Positions 34,793 to 53,134 of a DNA stretch of 64,000 bases are shown here, one piece after another. Under the pieces are notes generated by a model. That model ran no database searches, was not told the origin of the DNA, and worked only from the letters and a program-made list of their open reading frames with translations. The first letter of the stretch is position 1. Each line of letters begins with the position of its first letter. The stretch is from assembly GCA_015501585.1 (NCBI GenBank), contig JADNRY010000065.1, forward strand, positions 186,001 to 250,000. The letters are read 5' to 3'. The DNA is from Rhodocollybia butyracea (Eukaryota; Basidiomycota; Agaricomycetes; Agaricales; Omphalotaceae). The position numbers and the translations under genes were made by a program.

Positions 34793-36591
34793 TTAATCAC
34801 CAGCCTCAGCTTTCGCCTTCTTCTCTTTTTTAAGTCGTTTCCGCTCCCGACGTGCCTCCTCGTCTTCTTCAACTGCTTCTGTCTCTTTTGGAGCTTTCTT
34901 CTCCTTTTTGCGTTTCTTCTTTTCTGCTTTTTCAGCGTCATCATCGTCCGGAGCAACCATCGAGACATCCGCGTCGTCAGCAGGCTCAGATTTACGCTTT
35001 CGTTTCTTCTCTTTTTCTTCCTTAACGGGACTATCCGGCTGAGATACAGGTGCTGAGACTACAGGAGCAGCCACGGCAGTCGATGGGCCAGCAGTAGATT
35101 GCTAGTACATCATAACGTTAATTTCTGCGCGGCATAGTAAACGTAAAAATCACCTCTTCACGGTTATAATCAACGTAGTCGCGACTCCAGTCCGCTGGTG
35201 TTACGCCTTCAAGTTTTTGACCGTGTTTTCCAAGTTTGCCATCTTTAACCATCTTCTTCTTTTGAAGAGCAACAGGACCCAGTCCCCATCTACGAGGATA
35301 TGTATCCCGTTCCATAATGCACCGCTTGACTTTTGCAACCACACCGTGATCACATGTTGCTAATTCTACTGTTGACATCTGAGCGATGGCTAGTGCAATT
35401 GCCTCGCCTTGATAAAACCCCATTAGGATGAATATTCGTGTATAGAAGTGGTCATATCGGAGGACTTACCTTTAGTGGTCATTAGTACAACTTCTTCGTG
35501 AACTGATATGTCAGCTTCATATCGCAGTAGACCAGGGATCATCAGTTTGGCGCCGTAACAAACTGCATTTACTGCGCTATCCTTAACAACAATACGTTTG
35601 TAACCGACCATGAGACATTCCAGTGGTCGAATGACACGTCGCAAGTAGGACTCTGTGGAAAGGGTAGTTTATAACGTGTTGATGGACCAAACTGAAAGCA
35701 CTCACCGTCCCTTGTGTTATCGTACACCCACTGCGCATCCATAACATCATGCATGGTAACCATTTCATCATTTTCTGACATGGCACCACTGCGAACTCTC
35801 CTCAACTCTTGCATATGACCACCAACTCCGAGAATCAGTCCGAGATGAACACAAAGGGTTCGGATGTATGTTCCAGCCTCGCAGGATACCCAAAAGACAC
35901 CGAGATTACGTTTTTCATCAAATTCCAAAAGTTTAGATTCATGAATGGTCCTGATACGAAGTTGACGCTTCACGGCAGAAATGAGAGGAGGACGTTGGAA
36001 AAGCGCGCCAGTAAGAGTCTGTAAAGCTCTCGGAAGAGCTGCAGGATTTGGAAGGCCAGCGTGAAGACGCAATACACAGACGTATTCCTTGCCTATGATG
36101 AAATAAGATTTTAGAAGCTTAACGAATATAAAGTAACGTACCTGCTCCTTGCTGAGATTTTACGAGTCTGGTTGCACGGTCAATGCAAACAATTAAACAT
36201 CCAGTGACCTTGGGATCCAGTGTACCACTGTGTCCAGTCTTTTCTACTCGCAGTATTCTCCTCAGCCAGGCAACAACTTCATGTGAAGATGGATTTGAAG
36301 GCTTGTCCAAGTTTATTACACCAGACCTACAAAAAACCACGTTAAAGCGACGGAGATACTGCAAAGCTTGCGAGCATACTTGATATACGAGGTGATGTCG
36401 CGTTTTAATGGGCTACAACCATTAGGAATTGGTGTAAAATGACCTGAACGGACAAGCAGCTTGTCATAATTTTTTAGGAGAAGAGGCCATTCCGAAGTAT
36501 TGAGTTGAGGCGTAGATGATTCGGGTTTTATGGCATAGTCACCGCTGACCTGTGCCGAAGATATTTGTTCCCGAGTAAGCGAAGGAGCCAT
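34793..36591 (-). CDS. cbf5: Cbf5/dyskerin, H/ACA snoRNP pseudouridine synthase
   Basis: Catalytic subunit of box H/ACA snoRNPs, converting uridine to pseudouridine in rRNA in the nucleolus. The N-terminus ([35 protein letters not shown]) is the dyskerin-like DKCLD domain. The TruB fold follows: [20 protein letters not shown] and [20 protein letters not shown] with the catalytic Asp, then [20 protein letters not shown] and [15 protein letters not shown]. The PUA domain covers [24 protein letters not shown], and then [14 protein letters not shown] and [21 protein letters not shown]. The tail is a Lys/Glu-rich KKE/D block ([14 protein letters not shown]) typical of Cbf5. Introns are short (for example about 36329-36382, 36090-36145, 35655-35705, 35424-35470 and 35105-35155). 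Divergent from eL22, 207 bp apart. Confidence 0.96.
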
Positions 36592-36798
36592 GGCTGGCAG
36601 TGAGCTCAATCTGGGACAGAGACGAACCAAGAAAAAATCAATCTGACATCGGCCCGTCGGTAAACCATCACCGGGCGCTTGACTAGGTAGGCGCCGAACG
36701 CTTTGACTCGTGTAAAATAACTGTACAGTTTTTCCAGGGCTTCTCTGTTTTCACCTTCACTTCGTCAAGACACCTCCGGTTCCTCAAGATCATTCACA
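36592..36798. promoter_or_regulatory. Bidirectional promoter, Cbf5 / ribosomal protein eL22
   Basis: 207 bp between two ribosome-related genes. Carries GTAGGCGCC at 36687-36695, a variant of the motif found in other promoters of this window, and a pyrimidine-rich stretch before the eL22 start. Confidence 0.6.
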
Positions 36799-37405
36799 AT
36801 GGTTAGCTGGGTACCGCTTTGCTGAGTTATCTTCTCAGTAGGCTCACACCTAGGTTTTTGTTTTTGTTTTTTGTTCTTGTAGCCCAAAGCTGCTGCCGGA
36901 AAAGTTGCTACTAAGCACAAATTCGTTATCGACTATTCCAAACCTGCTGGAGACCAAGTCTTCGATGGTGCCGACTTCGAAAAGTTCCTGCACGATCGCA
37001 TAAAGGTCGACGGAAAGGCTGGCCAGCTTGGTGAAAATGTGAAGATCCAACGGGACAGTACGTTTTCGTTGTACATCTGGTACTTCTTGTTGTAGCTCAT
37101 ATTGAATAGGCTCCAACAACAAAATCACCGTTACTTCGAGTATCCCTCTGTCGAAACGTTACCTCAAGTACCTGACCAAAAAGTTCTTGAAGAAGAACAC
37201 TCTCCGGGACTGGATCCGGTACGTTTCTCCACCTAGTATCTGGCCTTGCTCTCATCTTTCTCTTTCAGTGTCGTTGCTACTGCTAAGGACAGCTACACGC
37301 TCAAGTTCTTCAACATCACGTATGTATCTTGTTCAAATTTTTTCGAACGCATTTTCTCATCTCATGAATTTTGTTAGTGCCAACGAGGAAGAGGAGGAGG
37401 AGTAG
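36799..37405 (+). CDS. rpl22: 60S ribosomal protein eL22
   Basis: Structural protein of the large ribosomal subunit. The first intron begins directly after the ATG (36799-36801, donor gttagc) and ends at ttcttgtag near 36881, so the first coding exon is the start codon alone. Later exons read [110 protein letters not shown]; and an acidic end ANEEEEEE. This covers the whole eL22 family at about 125 residues. A start inside the second exon is not available, which supports the split-ATG model. Introns near 37058-37110, 37220-37269 and 37320-37378. Confidence 0.95.
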
Positions 37406-37527
37406 ACGTTCGTATACAGTATGCATCTATATGACTATGAATATGAATTCGAGAGCTATTTGTGGTCGCTGCTGAGTTTGAGTAGCAAACGTTGAAGACA
37501 AAATCAAGATTAATTGTTGGATAATAT

Positions 37528-40500
37528 TTATGAGCTTATTGTAATTGACGGCGCTTGAGGGTCCTCTATTTTAACCTTTCCAAGAACCATCAACGCAAGT
37601 TCGTTCCACAAAATATGTGATTCTGTGACTATCTTGCCCTTAAACTGGTAAGCCAGCAAAGATGTCAACTGCGTTCTGAGAAATTTGAGCGCAATGTTGG
37701 TTTTTGGAGCAATTTGAAACTTGACTTTACGATCGATGAAGGTGGCATTTGATATGAGCTATACAAAGGACGTTAATGAAAACAAGACAGAGCTAAAGTG
37801 TATGATATTTACTTTGAAGTCAGCTTCCCCACAAAGAAGTAACATTGCCATGTCGTCAACGGGACCGGTCTCCCACGCGTAAAGCTTCTTCGAGTGCCTA
37901 GCAAGACCGTCAAGATTGGGGAAGAGATTTCGAGAAACCGAGCTCACATAAGAGTAAAATACGCAAGATGATTTGATCCTAAATCAGAGGCTTTCCTTCC
38001 AAAGTTTACTGACGAGGGATGGAAGGATGCTTGTTGGTTGTTGGATATGGTTCGCATCTGGTTCGAAGAGCTATCGACAGCAAGGACTTTTGGATACAAA
38101 CCAGCAAGGAGGGCCGCGTTCACCAAAGCAACGTTACTGGAATTGCTATCTAGAGCTGGTGGGACTGGGACAAAGCGCGTTCGATTCCTGCTGTATCGTG
38201 CTCTAAAAAAGCGGTCAGCTTGTCATAGGCGCTCGAAAGAGTTGCTAATACCGATTCAAGTCGCGGATGAAGGAACTATCGGCTTGAATAAAGGATGCAT
38301 CTATCAGATAACCTAAGAATTGTTGGCGTAGTTCTTCTATTTGTTGGAGATTCTAGAGAACTATCCTCAGTTTCATCACCATTCTCTGAGAAACTATCAT
38401 TACCTGGTGGCTCAAGAAATTCTGTCTACAAAATTTGCGTACAAAGCCAGAATTATTGCTCGCTGCTCTGCGCCAACTTGCAAAGACGGCATGTAGTGTT
38501 AGAAAATCGGAATTTTCTATAGTTTATCAAGATCAATTTTGTTCATATCATGCTTACAGTACATACCTGTTTTGAAGGAAGCCTTGGCGCGGTCAGCCTC
38601 TTGCTCTAACCCGAACGGAGCCAAAAACGGCGATTTTGAGTTGAGTGCTGCCGCAATCGTCAAAGCTGGATCCAGGCATCGCATTACGCATGCTATCAAC
38701 AGGAATTTTCCCAAGTGAACATCGGTCGGAAGTTTACTAAGAAGACGACCCATTGGCGTAATTTCTTCTGAAGGCGTCAAAGCCCGCACTTCGACGAGCA
38801 TCGATACTGCTCTTTGGATGTTGAGAGATGTAGGAGGATCGAGTGCACGAGAAAGAACATCTTCTATGGACGAGCCTAGTTTGATTTTCATGATTTTAAT
38901 GCGCAGACCGAGGTCTGCTAAACTCAAGCGGAGCATTTCTGGCAATGGATTGTCGACCATCTAAGATGAAAGATTTAACACCTTCCTTGAACAGCCAAAA
39001 TGACCATACCTGAGTATCGTGTCGGACCTTGGTGAACAAATGGAAACACAGGCCTTCGCGTACACGACCAGCACGCCCTCGCCTCTGGGCTGCATTGCTT
39101 CGGGCGACGAAAGTTTCAACAAGGCGAGAAAGTTGGCGTCTCTCGTCAAACCTCATTTCTTTATGTTTACCTGAATCGATCACACAGGTTACATCAGGTA
39201 TGGTGATACCTGTCTCTGCGATATTGGTGGCTAGAAGGAAATGAACACAAATTATAGCAAGCAGAACGAGAGAGGCTTACCAATGACTATTTTGCGAACG
39301 CCAAGGGGTGGGGTTTCGAATACGGCAGATTGATTCTCGCTCGAAAGTGTGGAATGCAAGGGATATATTCTGAAATCATCGAGGCCAAAGAGAGGGTGTT
39401 CGGCCAACATGTCATTCAGCCGGCGAATTTCGCCCAAACCGGGCATGAATATGAGGACAGCCGGGGAATAGGCCGACAAAGATGCATCTTCAAAGCAGAT
39501 CTTATCAAGCAGCCGCACGATGAGCTCATAAGGAATTAATCGCTCGTCGAAAAGATTGATGGTCGTCGCGGTATTCGGAGAATATCGCTTCTCGAGCTTC
39601 ACGTTTTCAGAAGGAATGTCGGACTCGTCGTCGTCGTCAACAGCCAATTCTTCCGACCAGTCAGTTTTATTTTTGTTCCGATAAAACTTGTCGTGCACTG
39701 CGAATGGAAAATATAAGCCACTTCATGGTAAACAGTGGACCAAGGACATACTACGTCTGGCGTAGGGCGAATTCTCAGTGATCGTCCACGAACAAGATTC
39801 GACTGCGTCTTCAAGATAGCGAATCGTGACGGGAAACGTACGTCCGGGGACATGAAGCAGGGGGCATATATCACGGCCTCCAAAATAATCGGAAATCTTC
39901 TCAGCATCCACAGTGGCAGACATGAGTACAACCCTGTAGTTAATTTGAGCTCACGATATTCAGGTCAACATGCAAGCTTACTTCAGATCGGAACGCTGTT
40001 CGAGCAACGACTTCAAGACAATCAAGAGGAAGTCAGACTCTATTGAACGTTCGTGCACTTCGTCAATGATAATATGCTGGGCTCATAATAAGAAACCGTC
40101 CATCAAGATGACCGAGGACATTTAACGCACTGTAATTTCGTCGAAAGCTGTACCCTGTCCAACACCTTGACCGGAGCCTCCTTCAAGCATGCGAAGTGCT
40201 ATACCATTCGTAACGAAGGCCAGACGTGTATTTTTGGTAACGTTGGCTTCGAGCCTAATGGAATAACCAACGAGACTGTTGATTGTCCCGACAGCATTTG
40301 ACGGTTCACCTAATTCCCGCGAAACACCTAGAAATATATGAGCAACATAACAGGAACGAAAAAGAATCTAGATGTACGTTGAGCGAGCGAAATGGCTGAA
40401 ATACGTCTTGGTTCTGTGACAAGAATCTTACAGGGCCGTCCTCTCGATAATTGATCTTCGAGAAGGAACGTCGGAAGTTGAGTACTCTTCCCACAACCTG

Positions 40501-42757
40501 TTTCTCCAGAGAGTACAAGGATTTGAGATTCCTCCAGTGTTTCAATGATCTTCTCCCTATAGCTCGCAATCGGAAGCGTGTTCCGATGAACCTGCAAAAT
40601 GAAAATGTATCAGATTCACCGTTGAAACAAAAAACGAAATACTCACCAGCATTTCTTGGTATGCGTCTGTGTTTTGGCGAGCAAGAAAGTTGTTTTGGAG
40701 ATGCTCCGAAAAAACTTTTCCGTTAGAGAAAGTATCTCGTCTTGGTTCGGGTTCGGTAGCGTCATTGAGCAGACGTTGGATCTTGGCACCGTTTGAATCT
40801 TTACTTGGGACGGAGAGTTTAGGTTCGACAAGAGAGCGGAGCTTTGCCCAGACGCCTCTATTTATCGCATCGTCTTTGAGCTTCCTCGCGTCGGTTAGTT
40901 CGCTCCAAAGATCTCGATACACTGGTGGTAACAAACGGAAGAACGTTTGGGGCCCTACTGAGCTCCCGGCAGCAAATCCTTCTGTAGAAGGAAAGGTCAA
41001 CTCGTGTAACGCCAAAGTAGCGATATATTGCTCCGCTTGACTCCCATCATGGCATGCCACGTCCACCATCGACCATTCATCCGTTTTCTTTCCCTCCCAA
41101 CAAACGCTTACTGAGGCGCGCTTCGCTCGGCTACTGCCAGAAATGATCGCATACGTCACAACAGCGTATCGATCGGCCTTGGCTACTGTCTCCGTTAAGA
41201 GTGCTTTGGATGTGCGTCCAGACCAATGCTTTGGTAGAGCCATATCACGAACAGCAAAAGTAACACCATCGGTCGTTTCTGAGGTTGGCATCGCTTCCAA
41301 AATTTCGAGCAATGGCGCATCATCGTCTTCGTTCTGATCGAATAAGTCGACAGCAGTGGAGGTAGTTTCGGGGGCTGGAGCGTGTATCTGACTAGGTCGT
41401 CTTTTGGGCGCTTTCGGCGTGGCAGCGACCTTGACCTGGTTTCCCCGAAGGCGCGCATCCAGAGACGCAGCATCAGCCTTTTTGCGAGCAACGGAGTAAA
41501 GTCTTTCGGCTTCCTGCTCATCGAAAAAGTAATTACCTCGGAGAACCTGGAGTCGCCTCTGCAGGTCTTGTAATTGGGAAGGGGTGGATACGGTCCCAGG
41601 TTCGCGATGCGTCGTAAGGGACACGAGCTTCAACTTGACGCGAACATATTCGTCGGTCAGGTCGTCGTCGCTGATCGAACCAGACTCTGATTCTGATCCG
41701 TTCGCAAATGTGATACGAGAGGGGTCATTTCTTTGCTCCAGAGGTGTAAGTGAAGAGGATGGGGGAAATTCGTTTTTGCGATTGGGGATAAAAGCAGGCG
41801 CCTTAGCGTCGAGCCTAGAGGAAGGGGATTTTAGGGGAGATGGAGTTGGAGGAGCAAGAAACTCTGCAGGAGTGCGAGGAGTTCGAGGAGTTTTCGGGAT
41901 GCCGCCTTTGGGTGTATTAGGTCTTGTATGCTCTTCTTGGTTTCCAGAAGCAATGTCTAATTCAGCTTCCATGCAATTTGTGTAGAGCTTTTGAGGTTTG
42001 GTTAAGCGGTTTGAAATGAAGGGAGAAAGCATTCATACCCATTCATATGCCTCCTCCAGTTCTACTCCGTTGATAGCGGCTAAACATTCCTCTACTCGTT
42101 CTTCAGTGAAACCCAAGCGTCGAAGAACACCGTAGGTGATCGCGAGCTTGGTGACCGCTTTCTCTTCGGTATCGTCCAAAGTCTTCTTCCCTGTAATGAC
42201 GCATTAGCCTCTGTGTTGACGTCAAGTCAGAAGCTTTACCTTCATTGACTTGGGAGTCTTTAGCAAGGTCCAATATGCGTTCAATCATCAAAGAGTCCAG
42301 CTCGAGGGATGGTAAAGTTTTAGAGAATCGTCGTTCGATTTCTATTGCCTGAGATATGATTGAAACAGATTAAAACGGGCTATTTTGAAGGAACACAAGT
42401 CCTTACTTTGATGGTTCTGTTCAAATTTTCATGCTTAAACAATCAAGCCACACGCAACAGTCTCAAGACATACCTTGCGATTTCTTTCTCCGTCTTTTCT
42501 TGATACTTGTCTACCAGATTCTGCAGAGACTGTTCTTCGACTTTATCTGGATCGAATTCATCCTGAACAGTCTGCTCTGAGGTTTTGTGACCGTTGCCAT
42601 TCTGGGCCACCAGCACTTCTTCAGCTTTGCGTTCATCTGCAGATGCTGCCGAGCTCGAAGTTTCCTCTATTTCTGGCTCCAAGACCTTCTTCGGAACAGA
42701 GGTGGTGGCAAACCCTCTGGCGACCGGCTTCAGCTGCGTCTTTTTCTTCTTGGCCAT
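37528..42757 (-). CDS. DHX29-like DEVH-box RNA helicase
   Basis: Large helicase related to DHX29/DHX57, which remodels 40S complexes in translation initiation on structured 5' UTRs. The N-terminus [17 protein letters not shown] is basic. Exons at about 42050-42420 form a UBA-like helical segment ([40 protein letters not shown]). A Pro/Thr linker ([17 protein letters not shown]) and an RWD-like middle part follow. The helicase core has [20 protein letters not shown] (motif I), [14 protein letters not shown] (Ia), [10 protein letters not shown] (II, DEVH), [14 protein letters not shown] (III), [20 protein letters not shown] (about 39180-39240) and [19 protein letters not shown] (VI). HA2 ([18 protein letters not shown]) and a C-terminal OB domain ending [14 protein letters not shown] complete it. 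About 1450 residues. The stop is at 37528. Other DEAH proteins lack the UBA-like N-terminus. Confidence 0.87.
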
Positions 42758-43175
42758 CCCCGATGGACCAAGTCGTATACAAATTAACGCGTCGAGAGAG
42801 TTTCCTGATTAGCGACTGTAAGTTATGGTACGATGTGGGTATCTCGTGCTGTGCAGTGTGGTGTAACAAAGGGGTGATGTAAGTCTTTGTTGTGGACTTT
42901 CTCTCTATGAGATTGAAGTTTTGAGGGCGAAATTTATAAATGCTGCAGAAAATGGAGGTCCACGAACGATATGAGCATGAGATTTCCGGAGAGTGTACAT
43001 GAAAGACCTTCCAAGACGACAAAAAAAATTAGGCGCCGACTGCACAATGACTCTGCTTGACTAATACTTAATAATAATTACCACTAACTTACAAGCACGT
43101 CTGGAACTACATATGCGTACACTTAAGTATCGTGAAAAGTCATAAGTATATAGAATAAGCAGACACGTCAACAAG
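42758..43175. other. DHX29-like promoter and downstream flank
   Basis: About 420 bp. TTAGGCGCC at 43028-43036 is an occurrence of the recurrent motif, some 270 bp upstream of the helicase start. No gene seen. Confidence 0.45.
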
Positions 43176-44821
43176 TCACGAAGAACCGACTCCTAACAGA
43201 CGCTCCCTGACCTGAGCTCTGGCCCTCTCCATCGACTCCCGTAGCTCCTGACTCTGCCATGAGGAAGAACTTTCATGCGGAGACACTTGCTTCTGAGGCG
43301 AAACATTGAAAAGGTCTCGTCTAGGTGAAGCAGAGCTAGCAGAGGGTGCTGTGCCATACGGCGACGGATTTATGGCCAAACCTGCCCCCGTACGTCGTAT
43401 CGCCGGACGTCGAGACGCTGATCCCGAACGTGGATGGGAAGCAGCAATAGATCTTCCTCGGGTTCTATTTCCCATGACACCAAATTCTTCATCCATCCAC
43501 TCCCCGCCACCGTCATCCACTTCATCTTCCTTAGCTTCATAACTCACAACTACTTCTCTTCCTAACGCCTTTTTCCCCTCCTCGATGAGTGAAGAAAGCT
43601 TGTGGCCGATCCAATCCATCTGATCCCCTTCATCACCGTCTTCGTCGTCTGGTGGAGCATCAAAGGATGGAGAGGAAAAGTCGAATGAGGCCTGGGTAGG
43701 AGGAAAGACAGTGGAAGAAGTACTAGGACCGAACGAAGCAATATTATGCAAGGTCTGGTGATGTACTTTCCGTGGGCGTTTGCGAGCAGACTGCGTGCGA
43801 TGATGCCGGGGTTTGCGTGAGGAAGCAGCAGTGCGGGGAGTAGATGGGACCACGTTCAACGTTGGAGTTCCCTGGGGGTCAGAGGAAGAGTATGGTGGAG
43901 GAGGTGTAGAAGCGCTAGCCTCAGCAGGTCCAACTGTGATGACAGGTGGTTCGGTATCTTTGCCTCGGTCCCGCCAGCTACAGAGAGAAAATGATTAGTA
44001 CAACAAAAGATATCTTCCTCGAGCGACTTACAGGCGATATACCGTTAAACCCACTGCTGTACCAATAAGGGCAGCGCTGACAGCGGTAGAAACGATGGAC
44101 CCGGTCAAACCTCTACGGCGCTTTGCAGGAGGCTGTTGGTCATGGGCTACATGACGAAAAAGGATTGAGATGATGAGACGCATCAACGCGCACGAGACAA
44201 AAACGAAAAGAAAAAAAAGGTCAACAAAGAAGTTGCGGCGAAAGAAAGAAAAAAAAAGTTGAAGAAATGCATCCAGGATTAGGACTGCGAGGAGCTTTAA
44301 AGGCTTATCCGAAAACATCGTGCCCTTGGGCAGGCTTTAATAAAGATTGCAACCGCATGAGTTCCTTCAGGCTGACAGATGGCAGACTCAATGTTGCTAA
44401 TCGATAGAACTCATATGGTTGATCATACACGAAGAGACAGCAAGGCTACACAGGAAATAGAAGATTACTCACCAACCCCCTGAGAAACTTGTTCATAGTC
44501 GTCCAAGGCTTCCTTCTGTTCTGCCAGTTCTCGGTATTTGGCCGGAGTATCGAGATAGCCATTTGAAGAAGCAAACGTCGGCATAGACTGAGACGGTTCT
44601 GCAAAACTTGGTTCCCAACCTCGTTTCCTTGAATTACCGTTAGAATTCGGCTCTATTCCGGCAAAAGGGGATGGTCGCCTCTTGTAGATTTCAGCCGAGG
44701 CACTTCTTGGTCGGACATCGGGTATTGATGATGGGCCGGCTTCGTTTTCTTGTGAAGCGGGATAAGTGAATGGATTTGAGAGGCCTGGAACAGAGAGGCT
44801 GAAGGTGAAAGGAAAGGGCAT
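43176..44821 (-). CDS. Hypothetical single-pass membrane protein
   Basis: Family not recognised. The first exon MPFPFTFSLSVPGLSNPFTY leads into a polar segment with YRELAEQKEALDDYEQVSQG. A long intron (about 44152-44471, 320 nt) joins in phase to AHDQQPPAKRRRGLTGS, followed by IVSTAVSAALIGTAVGLTVY RLW, one transmembrane helix preceded by a basic cluster. A 50-nt intron (about 43980-44031) precedes the Pro/Ser-rich rest with DEDGDEGDQMDWIGHKLSSL IEEGKKALGREVVVSYE, an acidic-helical part, and ends RAQVRERLLGVGSS. The basic patch next to the helix resembles a nuclear-envelope or ER sorting signal, which is speculative. TTAGACGCC lies at 44863-44871, 42 bp upstream of the start. Confidence 0.6.
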
Positions 44822-45201
44822 GGTTTAAAGTAAACAGTTCTAAATTAAGGAGCCAAGCCCGATTAGACGCCCATCCTTTTGTCCAAACAAACATCGCAAA
44901 AATCATTCGCTTTCAATATGAGGCTGCAGCTGGAGATAATCGATAATCGGAGGGAAAAAAAACAAGTTCGTCCTGCCAGGACCTGGACTGTTATTCCTGT
45001 AGTCAAATTCAAATTGCGTGCCGCCAAATTGAAACAAGTACACAACTTACCGCACTGTAACTGCACCAGCAGAATTGTCACACAAGTCGCGAGCCAGGCT
45101 TGGTAAAAGCTGTGAAAGAGCCATGAAACAGTGGCATGGATAAGGATGTGGACAAGATCATGATGTGAGTTCCGATCGTTGCTCGTAAATGGACGCAAGT
45201 T

Positions 45202-45737
45202 TTACTCAATCAATAGTCCAGACAAGATATGGACATCAAGTCGAAAAAACGCACAGGTATCAGCCTTGTCAAAGGTCAGATTCCGAATATCCACATTCGA
45301 TAACTACTAGTAGGTAGGATTATAATAAGTACTGAGGAGGGGAAGAAGAAGAATTTGCCCCTGGGGCTTACTGGTAACTGAGTGGCAATCGAGGCAATCT
45401 CTTCAAGGTCGTACAGACTGTAGGGTGCTACCTGTGCGTTCGCCAGAGACTCGTAGACACGTAGGAGTCTTACTTACGCTCACTGACCCGAGAATTCGGC
45501 ATCGCTTGAGGAGAAACGACTCGAAGATTTCCAGAGCAACTTGAATTTGAACAGATGGGCCTCCGAATCTTGATACACTTATTAGCCGTAGGATCCGTAG
45601 AGGTATTAATTGAAGAATTTGGCCATCGTGATTAGACTCGGAAGTCAGGGCAAGATCGCATAACACTCAGACCTTTACGTGGGTAAACTGGTGTGGGAGT
45701 GTGGGTCGTGTATTCGAGCAAGGTGGCTCAGAAGCAT
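45202..45737 (-). CDS. Possible small unidentified protein gene
   Basis: Built from frame-compatible pieces rather than from one open frame. Downstream exons are convincing: FGGPSVQIQVALEIFESFLL KRCRILGSVS, a GTAAGT intron of 46 nt (about 45425-45470), VAPYSLYDLEEIASIATQLP, a second intron (about 45310-45373), then LSNVDIRNLTFDKADTCAFF RLDVHILSGLLIE and a stop at 45202. The 5' end is poorly defined. One option is the ATG at 45737 (MLLSHLARIHDPHSH) joined by an intron ending near 45575. I do not recognise the family. Alternatively it is a decaying gene, because the 5' region is not well conserved in frame. Confidence 0.4.
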
Positions 45738-46987
45738 CGGGTTTCTTGACTCACACAGCTGACAAGAACGAGAAACTTTAGTACGTACTTGCACTTTCAC
45801 TTCAGCCTAACATTTTACATAGCTGCAGGTACCTCTGTAGACCGCTGAGGGGATGGGAAAGGACCTTTTTCGTGGCAACCTCGACACCACAGGGCTGGCT
45901 GGGGTGTGATTGAGGGAACGATGGTGTGGGGTGGGATACTACCCGCTCAAGCGGGATGTGTGGCGGTGTAGGGTGTAGGGTGTTTCTATGCCCGACACCT
46001 AGATGTAGTCAAGCACCACAGGGAATACAGTAAGTATGCACATAAACATGCTTTGATCGATCCTGATAAACTAGTAGCACAGAAGCGCAAAGCCAAAACA
46101 ATTGTCATTCACAATCGACAATTAGAAAGCCATATACGCAGCTGACAGTCATTCCTGTTCAATCAAGTTGCCACAGAAAATATGCTCACCAGACGGGGAA
46201 GGACTGCGGCCCCAAAATACTCGTCCCTTACTAATACCAAGACATCATGAGTGTATCCAGCCTTGACGAAGTCTGACAAAGTACCTTGCATGACCCTCAT
46301 CCAAATTGTCATCGAACGCTTGGATTGCCATTTCCAGTACTTAAAGGCGTGGCTTCCCCAGTGACTTCCACCTTTGTCGCTTCTATGAGCCTCATTTTAC
46401 CAGTATCATCAAATTTGAGAAGCAAGAGCTCCAGATACTTATCTGCCCTCTACGCTGAAGACACTATTGGTGAGCGAATAGTACAATTTTTGTTCACATT
46501 TCCAAAGGGGCGTGTTGCCATCGTACAGTGAGCTCAATGCTGCACATTGACTGTTCCTTGCGCATTGGCTGTTCCTTGACGTATAGCCTGTGTATAGCCC
46601 TGGAGGACCTTGCATCGTAATAACGCTGGCAATCCACTCCGCTGATTCATCAGTAAGGGAACTTCGCTGCAATTACCGAGGATTCGAGGAAGGCCTAAAC
46701 CGCGCAAATATGTAAATGTTGGCTGATAGCAGATCCTACGCTTGAATCATGAGCTTTGACTCGACGTTCACATATACAGTTGAAGAAATTGGCTCTGCAC
46801 ATGAGAGTGGGTCATGGTAGAAAGTGTTTAGATTCATCCAGGCTCCAATTAAATTTACTCCAGTGTTGGTAAAGAAGATTAAACTAGTATGCAAAAAACG
46901 GCATAATGCAACAATGAATTATCGTACAGCGATTCATGAGTAGAGTATTGTAGTGCGAGTGCGAGAGCAAGGGTGTCAGATATGGAT
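45738..46987. other. Intergenic with G-rich tract and a coding-like relic
   Basis: Contains a G/T-rich stretch at about 45900-45990 (gtgtggggtggg, a palindrome acccgctcaagcgggat, and tgtagggtgtagggtg). On the minus strand between about 46280 and 46672 there are protein-like pieces such as ESAEWIASVITMQGPPGLYT and LLLKFDDTGKMRLIEATKVE, interrupted by stops. No intact gene. Confidence 0.35.
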
Positions 46988-52623
<5,636 letters not shown>

Positions 52624-53134
52624 TCAGCTAGAAAATTCGGTTCCCTTTCTAGTTTGTCGACGACGACTTTGCAACCTCGTGGGGTCAGGCACAGCCAGAA
52701 TTGCGAAATAAGAAAACAAGTCCAAGTCGAGAGGGTGTGTCCAAGGCCAGAAAAGTCGAAAAGTTTGTGCTGTAAGTGGACCGTCGCTGGAATCGTCAAC
52801 GGGACAGAGATTGTAGAGGAGAAAAAAAGGAAACTTGTGGGAACCAACAGGTTTATCAGTTTGGGTTTCGCTTTTCATTGGAATCAATTCCTAATTTGGT
52901 GTAGTCATCTCTTTACCCAAATATGCCATTTCAGTCAACTACACCTCTTATCGTCTTATTCTTCTCTTTAACGGGTGTTTTGTCTTTACTTTCCATAGTG
53001 TAATTAATCTTTCAGTCTCTTTCTCGGAAGTTCCAGGAGTTTAAGCCAACTGTCCGATTTGGTACACACTGCCATCCGCTACATAATTATATCAATTGTG
53101 TATATAACGTCGTGACAAATTATTGAAAGTAATT
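52624..53134. other. INO80 promoter and fumarase 3' flank
   Basis: About 510 bp. Small overlapping open frames have no domain. No repeat or RNA seen. Confidence 0.45.

Noticed and set aside
44863..45198. Minus-strand 111-codon frame with a hydrophobic stretch
   Set aside because: Starts just after the stop of the small gene at 45202 and lacks a better start or splice link; could be 3' UTR.
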